Shown here: positions 38,652 through 47,351 of the stretch, piece after piece | Position numbering within the stretch: the stretch's first letter is position 1 | How the letters are laid out: the number at the start of each line of letters is the position of its first letter | Assembly: GCF_022410515.1 (NCBI RefSeq) | Contig: NZ_JACSDI010000025.1 | Span: 1-50,482 of the forward strand | Direction: 5' to 3' | Length of the DNA stretch: 50,482 bases | Origin: Shewanella cutis | Lineage (GTDB): Bacteria; Pseudomonadota; Gammaproteobacteria; Enterobacterales; Shewanellaceae | Notes under the pieces: generated by a model | What the model saw: only the letters and a program-made list of their open reading frames with translations | The model's database searches: none | What the model was told of the DNA's origin: nothing | Made by a program: the position numbers and the translations under genes

Positions 38652-38852
38652 TTAGCTACGCAGGCTATCGTAATAGCTGATAATGTGCGCAGTTTCGTGG
38701 TAACCCTTAGGCTCTTTAGTTGTTACCTTGCTGCTCTCGCTGGCTTGGGCTGCACTGATGCCGGTAGCGGCAATTGCTGCGCCGGCTACGCTGCCAACGG
38801 TGAGTGCTTTAAGCAAAGAACGGCGAGATAAATCGCTAGGTTGTTGCTTCAT
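38652..38852 (-). CDS. fdhX: FdhX, small Tat-leader protein of the formate dehydrogenase operon
   Basis: A 66-residue protein beginning MKQQPSDLSRRSLLKAL, a twin-arginine signal, followed by an alanine-rich segment with AQASE and a short tail ending YHETAHIISYYDSLRS. Proteins of this kind are catalogued as formate dehydrogenase region Tat targets; the function is unknown. I start at the ATG at 38852, with AGGAG 7 bases before it; the longer frame has no ribosome-binding site. It is 17 bases before fdhA and is the first gene of the unit. Confidence 0.88.
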   Translation of the reverse strand: MKQQPSDLSRRSLLKALTVGSVAGAAIAATGISAAQASESSKVTTKEPKGYHETAHIISYYDSLRS

Positions 38853-39231
38853 GCTGACTCCTGAAATAGGGGTTATGGTTTTTGGGACGGCGCGACTTTT
38901 CGAGGAGATGGTGCTTGTTATCAAAAAGTGAAGATTAGAGGTGAAAAAGATAATGAAATCATCTTGCTTGCCGTTAATCATCGCGCGTGACGGCAATATA
39001 GTAGGAAAAAATTGAGTAGGATTTGATCTAGAACAGTTTGCGGCTACAGAAGGTGGCGCGCATGTCCAAAAGCGTTAACTTGCTCATGGTTTGGCTATTA
39101 GTTTGAGATGGCAAAATAGTGCTGTTTTTATTGAGATATTAATCACTTGTTAATAATGTGTTTTTTGTTTTTGGGTAAAAAAACACCCCGCAGCGCGAGG
39201 TGTTTTTATCGGGTTTAGCATATCGCTTTAG
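38853..39231. other. Spacer between the two fdhXABC units, promoter region of unit 1
   Basis: No gene is seen. The region should hold the promoter of the downstream (first-numbered) unit. Features are a terminator at 39177-39207 and an inverted repeat, TTGCCGT/ACGGCAA (38968-38996), with a 15-base loop. The text between them is AT-rich. Confidence 0.6.
39177..39207 (-). terminator. Terminator of fdhXABC copy 2
   Basis: AAAAACACC pairs with GGTGTTTTT around an 11-base GC-rich loop; on the minus strand seven T residues follow. Confidence 0.85.
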
Positions 39232-40266
39232 TTAGTCTTTATAACGCAAGCTGCCGTTGGCTTTGATTTCGTCATACCACAAATTGTGGTGCTGGATTGC
39301 CCAGTTCTCATCACAATAGCCTGACTTCATACATTCCATACCGCCTTCGCTGAGTACGGTCGCCATCCAGATATGCACAATCGTAAAGGCTATCAGGATA
39401 ACGGCACTGATCGAGTGGATCAGTAGCGCAGCCATTGAGGCTTCACGGGGCAGGTCTAAGCTGGGGAGCACTAACATCATGCCTGAAACACTGATAAATA
39501 ACCCGAATAGGGTCAGTGTCCAGAACCACATTTTTTCACCGGCGTTAGCAAAACCACTGTCAGGGTGCTTACCTTTGAATGGACCAAAGTTGATGTAGCC
39601 ACCGACCACTAAGAACCATTTAAGATCATACATTTTAAAGGTTTGTAGTGGCATCCATTTCACCACGCAGACAATCCACGACATGATGAAGATAGGGCCA
39701 GCCCAGTCGTGCACGGTTTTACTGCCATAGATCAGCGGTGCCCAGATATTCGGCCCGAGCAACTCTTGCACGACATGCTTACCGAGCATAATGGTTAAGC
39801 CGGTAAACATCAGCACAAGACAGCTAATTGCCATGATCCAGTGGATCCATAAATCCGCTTTTGACCAACGTACAACCATTTTGCCTGAAAAGCCGTGGCT
39901 GAGTTTTGAGGGGCCATTCACCAGATAAAACAGTAAGAAAACGCCAAACACACCCGTAACCGCAAGGGCAATAATCGGGGTGATATATTGATTTCTCAGT
40001 TCTTTACCTTGGTTGCCGGCAACGTTAATCAACACTCCAGCTTCGACGCCTTCGGCCGTGGTGTAGCCAGTTTCACCTGACTTTACCGCGCGCCACAGAT
40101 CGGCTTCGCTGGTTTGCGCTTTCGCCTGTTGTTGGCTCGATTGCTGATCACTTGCCTGTACTGGGCTTGCGCTCATTACTGAGCCTAGTCCCAATCCCAT
40201 CACGAGTACCATCAGAGCAAACAGACTGCGCAGTGATTTGTTTAACTGTTTGTTTAACATTTTCAC
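39232..40266 (-). CDS. fdhC: Formate dehydrogenase cytochrome b subunit, copy 2
   Basis: A membrane cytochrome b of 344 residues, the paralogue of the copy at 34.1-35.1 kb. A signal peptide-like N-terminus ends near PVQASDQQ. Helices such as AVTGVFGVFLLFYLV, CLVLMFTGLTIMLG and LFGLFISVSGMMLVL carry the candidate haem histidines (DLWIHWIM, TVHDWAG, IHSISAVILIAFTIVHIW). The C-terminal half is the more conserved (KWFLVVGGYINFGPFKGKH), whereas the N-terminal periplasmic segment differs from copy 1. It is the last gene of its unit and ends at a terminator. Confidence 0.93.
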   Translation of the reverse strand: MKMLNKQLNKSLRSLFALMVLVMGLGLGSVMSASPVQASDQQSSQQQAKAQTSEADLWRAVKSGETGYTTAEGVEAGVLINVAGNQGKELRNQYITPIIALAVTGVFGVFLLFYLVNGPSKLSHGFSGKMVVRWSKADLWIHWIMAISCLVLMFTGLTIMLGKHVVQELLGPNIWAPLIYGSKTVHDWAGPIFIMSWIVCVVKWMPLQTFKMYDLKWFLVVGGYINFGPFKGKHPDSGFANAGEKMWFWTLTLFGLFISVSGMMLVLPSLDLPREASMAALLIHSISAVILIAFTIVHIWMATVLSEGGMECMKSGYCDENWAIQHHNLWYDEIKANGSLRYKD

Positions 40267-40309
40267 TCCTTGCCAGAGGTTAGGGATGACTCCCTAACCT
40301 TCACTCTGC

Positions 40310-40906
40310 TTAGTTAATCTCACCGGTCTTGGGGTTATAGCCCCAAATCACGTTAGGATTGCCTCGAGAGGCCATACGTTGACGGTAGATGTTTGATACC
40401 ACTTCCGCGTCACCCGCAAGCAGTGCTTTGGTTGCACAAAGCTCTGCACACATGGGTAGCTTGCCTTCGGCAATACGGTTTGCACCGTATTTCTTATGCT
40501 CGGCTTCGGAGAAGGTTTCTTCTGGGCCACCGGCACAGAAAGTACACTTATCCATTTTACCGCGGCTACCGAAGGCAGTTTTCTTCGGAAATTGTGGTGC
40601 ACCAAACGGACAGGCATAGAAGCAGTAACCACAACCGATACAGGTATCTTTGTTGTGTAGCACAATGCCATCGTCAGTACGGTAGAAACAATCTGCCGGA
40701 CATACGGCCATGCAAGGAGCATCGGTACAGTGCATACAAGCCACTGAAATGGATGCTTCACCTGGTTGACCATCGTTAATTGTCACCACGCGGCGACGTT
40801 GAATACCCCACTCTAGTGCAGAGTCGTTTTCGTTTTTACATGCTGTGACGCAGCCGTTACACTCGATGCAGCGTTTGGTGTCACATAGAAATTTCATGAC
40901 TGCCAT
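40310..40906 (-). CDS. fdhB: Formate dehydrogenase iron-sulfur subunit, copy 2
   Basis: A 198-residue electron-transfer subunit with four cysteine groups (CIECNGCVTACKNEN, CMHCTDAPCMAVCPADCF, CIGCGYCFYACPFG, CTFCAGG). It differs from copy 1 mainly in a longer C-terminal tail, WGYNPKTGEIN. No signal peptide is present. It is 26 bases behind fdhA and 43 before fdhC. Confidence 0.94.
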   Translation of the reverse strand: MAVMKFLCDTKRCIECNGCVTACKNENDSALEWGIQRRRVVTINDGQPGEASISVACMHCTDAPCMAVCPADCFYRTDDGIVLHNKDTCIGCGYCFYACPFGAPQFPKKTAFGSRGKMDKCTFCAGGPEETFSEAEHKKYGANRIAEGKLPMCAELCATKALLAGDAEVVSNIYRQRMASRGNPNVIWGYNPKTGEIN

Positions 40907-40932
40907 AATGGCTTATCTCCTCATCAAGTAGG

Positions 40933-43782
40933 TTAGGCTTTGCTTATTTGGCAGAGGCTGGACTTCGTTTCTTGCATTTGAGTCACAACGTCATAGCCAT
41001 AAGTTAAAATGGTGTTTGCTGATTCGCCTATCACGTAAGGCACTGTGCCTTCTGGATAGTTTTTCGCAAGGCTTTCACCTTCAAATACCCCTGCGAAGTG
41101 GTACGGCATAAAACATTCACCCGGAACAACCCGTGGTGTCACCATTGCCTTCACTGTGATCTTGGCGCCTTCAGGGCTATGAACAAAGACATTGTCACCG
41201 TCACGGATACCGCGGTCAGCAGCGTCTGCCGGGTTCATTTCGATAAACATTTCTTGCTGTAGCTCAGCTAACCAAGGGTTAGAACGAGATTCTTCGCCAC
41301 CACCTTCGTATTCCACTAAACGACCCGATGTGAGCGCCAGTGGGAAGTCTTTAGCAAAGTCCTTGTCCTGAATTGACTTATAAAGTGTCGGTAGACGTGC
41401 AACCATACGGTCTTCGTAGGTTGGGTATTTAGCGACTAAGTCACGACGAGGAGTGTAGAGCGGCTCGCGGTGGCGCGGGATATCATCTGGGAATGTCCAA
41501 ACGATACAACGTGCTTTCGCGTTACCGTAGGGGATACAGCCGTGTTTAATTGCAACACGTTGAATGCCGCCAGAAATATCTGTTTTCCAGTTTTTGCCTT
41601 CGGCGTGTTTTTTCTCTTCTTCGGTTAAATCATCCCACCATCCCAATTGCTTGAGCATGTCAGCGGTAAATTCGGGATAACCATCTTGGATTTCACTACC
41701 CTTAGAGTAAGTTCCTTCTGCAAGAATGTTTACGCCATTGTGCTCAACACCATAACGAGCACGGAAGTTACCACCGCCATCTTTAACATGCTTGGCTTCG
41801 TTATACAGAATTTGGGTGCCTGGGTGTTTCATCTCTGGCGTGCCCCAACATGGCCAAGGTAAACCATAGGTTTCACCTTTGGCTGGGCCGCCTGGTGCTT
41901 CTAAGCTATCAGCATTAAAAGTGCCCCAGTTTTCTTGGTGCATTTTTAAACGCTCAGGGCTTTGGCCTGTATAGCCGATTGTCCACATCCCTTTGTTAAA
42001 TTCGCGGGTAATATCTTCAATCAATGGCTCTTCACCATTGACTTTAATATGCTTGAACAGCTCTTTATCAATACCCACTTTTTTAGCGAGTTTGCACATA
42101 ATCACGTGGTCTGGCAGTGATTCAAACAGCGGCTCAATCACTTTCGAGCGCCACTGAACTGAGCGGTTGGTTGCAGAGATAGAACCGTAGGTTTCAAACT
42201 GGGTGGCAGCAGGTAGCAGATACACACCATCTTTACGTTGGTGCATTACACCAGCCATGGTTGGGATTGGGTCGACCACCACCACCGTATCTAACTTGTT
42301 CAGCGCTTCGCGCACTTCGCGGCCGCGGGTTTCGGTGTTGACAGATTGGCCCCAGAAGAACGCTAAACGGATATTATCCTTTTGCGCGATCTTGGTTTTA
42401 TCTTCTAACACACCGTCGTGCCAGCGAGAGCATGGGATGCCAGTTGAGGTTTGTGGTGCTTGACCTAAGTACTCACCTTGGTCGAAACGGCTTGTAATCC
42501 ATTTAGGATCCAAATCCCACACGTTTGCCCAGTGTGCCCAAGCGCCAGAAGTTAACCCGTAGTAACCGGGTAAGTTGTCGAATAATAGACCAAAGTCCGT
42601 TGCACCTTGGACGTTGTCGTGACCACGGAAAATGTTAGTTCCGCCGCCCGAAACCCCCATATTACCTAATGCTAATTGTAACATGCAGTATGAGCGGGTG
42701 TTCGCGTTACCGATATGGTGCTGAGTACCACCCATACACCAAATAATGGTGCCGGGTTTTGTTTCGGCCATCATCTTAGCGACGCGATACATTTGTGCCT
42801 TAGGCACGCCCACCACGTTTTCGACTTCTTCTGGGGTAAATTTTTTCACTTCTTCGCGGATACGTTCCATACCGTAAACACGATGTTTGATAAATTCTTT
42901 ATCTTCCCAGCCATTTTCAAAAATGTGCCATAACAGACCATAGATAAACGGAATATCAGTACCTGGGCGGATATGCACGTACTCGTCAGATTTCGCTGCA
43001 GTACGGGTGAAACGAGGATCGACGACAATAATCTTGGCGCCGCGCTCTTTACCAATCAGAATATGTTGCATTGCAACTGGGTGAGCTTCACTTGGGTTTG
43101 CCCCAATAAACATGATGCACTTAGAGTTGCGAATATCGTTAATCGAGTTGGTTTGCGCACCGTAGCCCCAAGTGTTTGCAACACCGGCTACCGTGGTAGA
43201 GTGACAAATACGGGCTGAGTGGTCGACGTTGTTAGTGCCCCACAATGCCGCAAATTTGCGATATAAATAAGCCTGTTCGTTAGAAAACTTAGCACTACCC
43301 ATGAAGTAGATAGAATCTGGACCTGATTCTTGACGAATCGCCATCATTTTATCGCCCACTTCATTGATGGCTTGATCCCAAGAGATCTTCTTCCACTTAC
43401 CGCCTTCTAACTTCATTGGGTATTTCAGGCGTTTTTCACCATGGCCATGTTCACGCAGCGCAGCACCTTTAGCACAGTGACCGCCTTGGTTGAATGGATG
43501 GTCGAAAGCGGGTTCTTGACCTGTCCACACACCGTTTTGTACTTCTGCATACACACCGCAACCTACTGCGCAGTGAGAACAAATGGTACGTTTGACTTCA
43601 GTCGGTGCATTGTGGGGAATATCTTTAGCTTCTGCTTTACGCATCATGCCTGTGCCAAGCATTGAAGCCGCAGCAATTCCGCCCGTGGCAAGACCTGCGG
43701 ATTTTAAAAATTGGCGACGATTGAGACCGAGGGCGGGCGCTTTAGGCTCGACAACTTGGTCTGTTTTGCGGGTTAATCGCAT
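40933..43782 (-). CDS. fdhA: Formate dehydrogenase catalytic subunit, copy 2 (Cys type)
   Basis: A 949-residue paralogue of the other FdhA. The Tat signal is NRRQFLK (21-27), the [4Fe-4S] cysteines are 68, 71, 75 and 103, and the metal ligand is Cys193 in ARICHSTT, at the same numbering as copy 1. I start at the ATG at 43782, 8 bases after GAGGAG; the frame extends three codons upstream from a GTG that would place the ribosome-binding site too close. The C-terminal segment after residue 550 differs more than the N-terminal catalytic core. It probably oxidises formate with a slightly different partner or condition (inference). Confidence 0.95.
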   Translation of the reverse strand: MRLTRKTDQVVEPKAPALGLNRRQFLKSAGLATGGIAAASMLGTGMMRKAEAKDIPHNAPTEVKRTICSHCAVGCGVYAEVQNGVWTGQEPAFDHPFNQGGHCAKGAALREHGHGEKRLKYPMKLEGGKWKKISWDQAINEVGDKMMAIRQESGPDSIYFMGSAKFSNEQAYLYRKFAALWGTNNVDHSARICHSTTVAGVANTWGYGAQTNSINDIRNSKCIMFIGANPSEAHPVAMQHILIGKERGAKIIVVDPRFTRTAAKSDEYVHIRPGTDIPFIYGLLWHIFENGWEDKEFIKHRVYGMERIREEVKKFTPEEVENVVGVPKAQMYRVAKMMAETKPGTIIWCMGGTQHHIGNANTRSYCMLQLALGNMGVSGGGTNIFRGHDNVQGATDFGLLFDNLPGYYGLTSGAWAHWANVWDLDPKWITSRFDQGEYLGQAPQTSTGIPCSRWHDGVLEDKTKIAQKDNIRLAFFWGQSVNTETRGREVREALNKLDTVVVVDPIPTMAGVMHQRKDGVYLLPAATQFETYGSISATNRSVQWRSKVIEPLFESLPDHVIMCKLAKKVGIDKELFKHIKVNGEEPLIEDITREFNKGMWTIGYTGQSPERLKMHQENWGTFNADSLEAPGGPAKGETYGLPWPCWGTPEMKHPGTQILYNEAKHVKDGGGNFRARYGVEHNGVNILAEGTYSKGSEIQDGYPEFTADMLKQLGWWDDLTEEEKKHAEGKNWKTDISGGIQRVAIKHGCIPYGNAKARCIVWTFPDDIPRHREPLYTPRRDLVAKYPTYEDRMVARLPTLYKSIQDKDFAKDFPLALTSGRLVEYEGGGEESRSNPWLAELQQEMFIEMNPADAADRGIRDGDNVFVHSPEGAKITVKAMVTPRVVPGECFMPYHFAGVFEGESLAKNYPEGTVPYVIGESANTILTYGYDVVTQMQETKSSLCQISKA

Positions 43783-43799
43783 CACACACACTCCTCTGG

Positions 43800-43997
43800 T
43801 TAGTTGTTCAACGACGCATAGTAATTACGGATATGGTCGGTTTCGCGGTAGTTGTCACTCTTAGGTTCGCTTGGGGCAACAGTGGGTGTGGCAGCCAATG
43901 CTTGGCCACTCACCGTCGCGACTGCGCCAGCCGCACTGCCAAGAGCCAAAGCTTTGAGCAGTTGACGACGGCCCATGTCGGAAGCTTGCTTCTTCAT
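43800..43997 (-). CDS. fdhX: FdhX, small Tat-leader protein, copy 2
   Basis: A 65-residue protein with MGRRQLLKALALGSAAGA as the twin-arginine signal and a tail ending YRETDHIRNYYASLNN. The motif Y-(H/R)-E-T-x-H-I-x-x-Y-Y-x-S-L is shared with copy 1, so the tail is under selection and is not just a spacer. AAGGAGA lies 7 bases before the ATG. It is the first gene of unit 2, 17 bases before fdhA, and behind a structured leader. Confidence 0.88.
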   Translation of the reverse strand: MKKQASDMGRRQLLKALALGSAAGAVATVSGQALAATPTVAPSEPKSDNYRETDHIRNYYASLNN

Positions 43998-44019
43998 AGT
44001 GTCTCCTTGTGTTACTGAG

Positions 44020-44149
44020 TGAGGTGATTTGTACCCAAACCACCTCGGTTACTGTGGAAGCTTAGGCTTCCTTTTTGTGGCAGAGGTGAACGTTAAGTCC
44101 ACCTCTGCCTATCAAACTTATATGCGATAGGCATACAGATGCTCATCGC
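44020..44149 (-). promoter_or_regulatory. Structured leader upstream of fdhX copy 2
   Basis: In transcription order the minus strand can form GCGAT/ATCGC (44149-44124), GGCAGAGGTG/CACCTCTGCC (44109-44079), GGAAGC/GCTTCC (44071-44056) and GAGGTG/CACCTC (44046-44021), followed by the AAGGAGA ribosome-binding site. The GAGGTG and CACCTC arms of the second and fourth hairpins are interchangeable, so alternative folds are possible. No T-run makes any hairpin a plain terminator. The function is unknown. Confidence 0.55.
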
Positions 44150-44159
44150 AAGCTGCCTG

Positions 44160-44837
44160 TTAGTTCATTAATTCCGTTTGTTTTTTTACATCACTCGCGG
44201 CAGGCTGTAGCTCTGCACTGCCTGGGCAATTAACGGGAATATCTAAACTGAGCTGTTCAAACTCTGCTGCTTCCATTTCGAAAAATGCTTTAGCGAGCTG
44301 GGCGACAGTGGCATAAAAGGCGGCGCTTGGTGCTTTTGCTAAATTGTCACAGAAGCGCTGGATCCAACTGCCCATATGGCGTTGGTAAAATGCCAGTTGG
44401 CGATAACCTGGGGCTTCAAGGATCAATATGCCCATGACTTCGCACAGCGCAGCCACATGATCTTCAGGCTCTTTAACGTTTTCTTCGCGCTCAAAACCGA
44501 GTTGCATCAAGTCTTGGCGCAGCAGAGCCAGTGGCTTATCCATTAATGAGCCTGTCATAAACCAACTGCCATAGGGCAGGATTTCGCCGCAACCTACGCC
44601 GAGGAATAACGCAAAATATTCATCCTCTAATTGTTCACTGGTGAACTGTTTTGCCGCCAGTTGCAGAGATAACCAAGCCTTGGTCATCTCATTGTCTTCA
44701 TTGGCATCGATTTCAAGATTGGCCAAAAATTGCAGCAGCTCTGGGCTAGGATGGCGACGCAATAGGGCGGCCAACAGTTGATAGATATCGGCTCTCAACT
44801 GATCGTTTTCTGATACTTGTCTTACTGATTCGGTCAT
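44160..44837 (-). CDS. TorD-family chaperone for formate dehydrogenase
   Basis: A 225-residue all-helical protein of the TorD/DmsD family, which inserts the molybdopterin cofactor and proofreads Tat export of the cognate enzyme. The family signature is visible in EDEYFALFLGVGCGEILPYGSWFMTG (about 75-100) and in EPEDHVAALCEVMGIL. I use the ATG at 44837, with AAGAGAT before it; the longer frame overlaps the end of the upstream ferredoxin gene. It lies 10 bases after that gene's stop and before the fdh unit, so FdhA is its likely client. Confidence 0.88.
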   Translation of the reverse strand: MTESVRQVSENDQLRADIYQLLAALLRRHPSPELLQFLANLEIDANEDNEMTKAWLSLQLAAKQFTSEQLEDEYFALFLGVGCGEILPYGSWFMTGSLMDKPLALLRQDLMQLGFEREENVKEPEDHVAALCEVMGILILEAPGYRQLAFYQRHMGSWIQRFCDNLAKAPSAAFYATVAQLAKAFFEMEAAEFEQLSLDIPVNCPGSAELQPAASDVKKQTELMN

Positions 44838-44847
44838 AGCGGATCTC

Positions 44848-46524
44848 TTATCGCAGTTGCTTTTCAGGATCTTGAAGAATGTCTTCAAACATGTCTTTTA
44901 CCCGGCAGTCGCCGCACATTTTCAAGCGTTCAATATTGGTTGAAAATGCACTGTGCGCGCCGACCATATCCAGCATCCGATGCACCATAGATTGGGTCGC
45001 AAAAGGAGAGCCGCAGCGAATACATTCGAAGGGGGCTTCTTCTTTCAGGGTGTGTTGTTGCTGACGAGCAGCTTTGTCAAAGTTAATTTGTGGCGTGAGA
45101 CTGATGACTTTTTCAGGGCAAGCAGACTCGCATAGGCCACACTGCACACAGTTTTGTTCAATAAAGTGTAGTGCAGGTTTGTCGCCACCATCTTGTAATG
45201 CCATGGTCGGGCAAATCGCCACGCAGGACATACAGAGAGTGCATTTTTCGACATTGACACTGACTTTGCCGTAGGGAACGTTGTTGATACTTAAACAAGT
45301 ATTGATTTCGCCCGCTTGGCTGTTCAGATGGTCAATCGCTTCAAACAAGGTGTTACGTTTAGTGGATGAAGCAAAGGCTCCGGGCACTATCACTGGCCAA
45401 TCGAGGCTAATGTCGAGCACGGGTTCTAAATTGGCCAGCATACTTGGGTCGATAAGACTGAGCCGCTGAGGCTGACCCATTTCATCTAATATACTGTTTG
45501 CTAAGGCAAGTTCACCTTTCAGCATTTGCGTAAGCGTGGGGGCTGTTGCCTCAGTATTGAGAACTAACACTTGGCGGGCGCCCCAAGCCAATGCCGCTAA
45601 CCAATGGTCGATACTGGCAACGGTGATTTCTTCAAGGGCGACTGGTAATACATCCCCCGCTAAGTCGTCGTTGATAAAACCTGCGCCAACCGCGTTGTCG
45701 TGAAATAGGATCACGGGCGCTGTTTGCGCTTGTTCGCGGTAACGACTAATCATTTTATTCAGGTAAGAATGCAGAGCCTGTGGCGTTGGTAAGTCATAAC
45801 TAATGGCTCCCGTTGGACAGGCGCTAGCACAGCTTCCGGCGCCATGACACAGGTAAGGATCAACCTCAATTTTCTTCGCGACGCTGCTAATTGCATCTGC
45901 TGGACAGAAGTTGAGGCAACGGTTACAACCGTTGATACCATTGCGGTCATGGGCACACAGATCCGCATTAATTTTGACATAACGAGGTTTATCAAACTTG
46001 CCAACAAGTTCAGGCAGTTGCTCCAGCGCTTCGGCAAGTTTCGCTTCGTCTTGGCCGACATAGAAATAACCCGGTGGTAGCATTTCAAGATTTAAGCAAG
46101 GGGTGCTGCTTAAATCGAGTACCATGTCAAAATGCGGTTTACGAATCGCCACCAGACTCAGTTCCGCGGCGCCATTTTGATGCTCAACGCTAACTTGGAA
46201 TTGACCTAAAAATCCTTTAATGCCAATGAGTTTGTTGTAGTAGCTTTCGACATCCGTCGCCGCTGCCATCACGCGCTCAAGGTGTGTTTCGTCTTGGCTG
46301 GTAATGGCTTCGTTAGCCAAAATCACTCGACTCGCCATAGTGGACAATTTGTCCGCAGCGAGGCGTGCAAGATCTTCTGGGCCGATAATTAGCACTGTTC
46401 CTTCAGTGGTATAACTCACTGTTGGTGGGATCAGATTTTGTAAAATCTGCGTTTGGGCTAACACATTTTGCCGCGCTTGTTTTAGCGCAAGCTGGGTTTG
46501 ATTGGTCATCAAATGAGTGCTCAC
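44848..46524 (-). CDS. 4Fe-4S ferredoxin-type protein of the fdh cluster
   Basis: A 558-residue cytoplasmic protein with several iron-sulfur motifs: Cys190/200/203/207, Cys226/232/236, a third pair of clusters from CTLCMSCVAICPT and CVQCGLCESACPEKV, and a late CIRCGSPF with CGDC. No signal peptide or membrane helix is seen. I keep the GTG at 46524, with AGGA 7 bases before it; an ATG five codons later is an alternative start. Relatives lie in fdh clusters of Shewanella and other bacteria, as remembered; the electron partner is unknown. It may feed or assemble the enzyme. Confidence 0.83.
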   Translation of the reverse strand: MSTHLMTNQTQLALKQARQNVLAQTQILQNLIPPTVSYTTEGTVLIIGPEDLARLAADKLSTMASRVILANEAITSQDETHLERVMAAATDVESYYNKLIGIKGFLGQFQVSVEHQNGAAELSLVAIRKPHFDMVLDLSSTPCLNLEMLPPGYFYVGQDEAKLAEALEQLPELVGKFDKPRYVKINADLCAHDRNGINGCNRCLNFCPADAISSVAKKIEVDPYLCHGAGSCASACPTGAISYDLPTPQALHSYLNKMISRYREQAQTAPVILFHDNAVGAGFINDDLAGDVLPVALEEITVASIDHWLAALAWGARQVLVLNTEATAPTLTQMLKGELALANSILDEMGQPQRLSLIDPSMLANLEPVLDISLDWPVIVPGAFASSTKRNTLFEAIDHLNSQAGEINTCLSINNVPYGKVSVNVEKCTLCMSCVAICPTMALQDGGDKPALHFIEQNCVQCGLCESACPEKVISLTPQINFDKAARQQQHTLKEEAPFECIRCGSPFATQSMVHRMLDMVGAHSAFSTNIERLKMCGDCRVKDMFEDILQDPEKQLR

Positions 46525-46694
46525 ATTGCGTTCCTGAACAGTACTTTGGCTGCTCTTTTAAAGCTGTTTTACTGCAGATTTAGGCGGTGGTGTGACACTA
46601 AGTTATTGCCTTTTCTGCTTTTATCTAAGTTTTATTCCTTAGTACAGCAATTCACATACCAAAGTTGTGGACATAAAAATTAGCTAAACTGACG

Positions 46695-47351
46695 TTAAAC
46701 AACTGGCTTTTGCATCTGAGCTAACGGCTCTGGTGCATTTTGGGGTAGGTCATCAGCCTCCCCATCCAAATTGTCCGCAATCTGCGTGGTAGCTAATTGG
46801 CTTTCGACATCACTGTTTTTTGATTCTATTGTATTTTCAGCGCTCATCACCGCATCCTCTGGCCTTGAGGTCGGATCTTCTTCTGACTCTTCACTGTCTT
46901 TGGTGATAAAGCGGAATACTTTTTGGGCTAACTCGGCGGAGACCTCGGGTGTCAGCTTAGGCTGATTGCTGTAGTCGAGCGCATATTCCAAAAGACCATC
47001 TATCTCATTGAAATGAGGTTGTTTCCACAAGGCTCGTAGCGCTGCTGTTTTAGCTGCGGGGTCAACATTTGCACCCATAAATTTAGCGAAACTGCCACCA
47101 ATCTCAATCTCGTCTGGATTGGGGAGATCCTCTGCGGTGAGGATGCGATTAGGATCTTCATCAGTTCGAGTGAGCGAAGCTTGGGATTCTTGTACTGCGA
47201 CAGGCTCTTGTGTGACTTCTTCTGCCTTGTCTTCAGTGAGTTCCTCTGCCGTCGTTTGCGTTTTTACTGCCGCCTCTTCAGCTGCCACTTGCTCACGACG
47301 TTGGCTCCAACGGCTAAAAAAGCCGTTTGCCTTCGGGGTTGAATCTGCCAT
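46695..47351 (-). CDS. DUF3306 protein of the fdh cluster
   Basis: A 218-residue acidic protein with the DUF3306 core in LTAEDLPNPDEIEIGGSFAKFMG and AALRALWKQPHFNEIDGLLEYALDYSNQP (about 75-140). The N-terminus (FFSRWSQRREQV) is basic and amphipathic, and the rest is mostly disordered Glu/Asp/Thr-rich sequence. It overlaps the DUF3305 stop by one base (TAATG). The two are usually found together next to formate dehydrogenase genes. Its biochemical role is not known. Confidence 0.85.
   Translation of the reverse strand: MADSTPKANGFFSRWSQRREQVAAEEAAVKTQTTAEELTEDKAEEVTQEPVAVQESQASLTRTDEDPNRILTAEDLPNPDEIEIGGSFAKFMGANVDPAAKTAALRALWKQPHFNEIDGLLEYALDYSNQPKLTPEVSAELAQKVFRFITKDSEESEEDPTSRPEDAVMSAENTIESKNSDVESQLATTQIADNLDGEADDLPQNAPEPLAQMQKPVV

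Noticed and set aside
35782..43782. Possible selenocysteine in the FdhA proteins
   Set aside because: Both copies carry an ordinary cysteine codon at residue 193 and no in-frame TGA, so no Sec insertion is needed.
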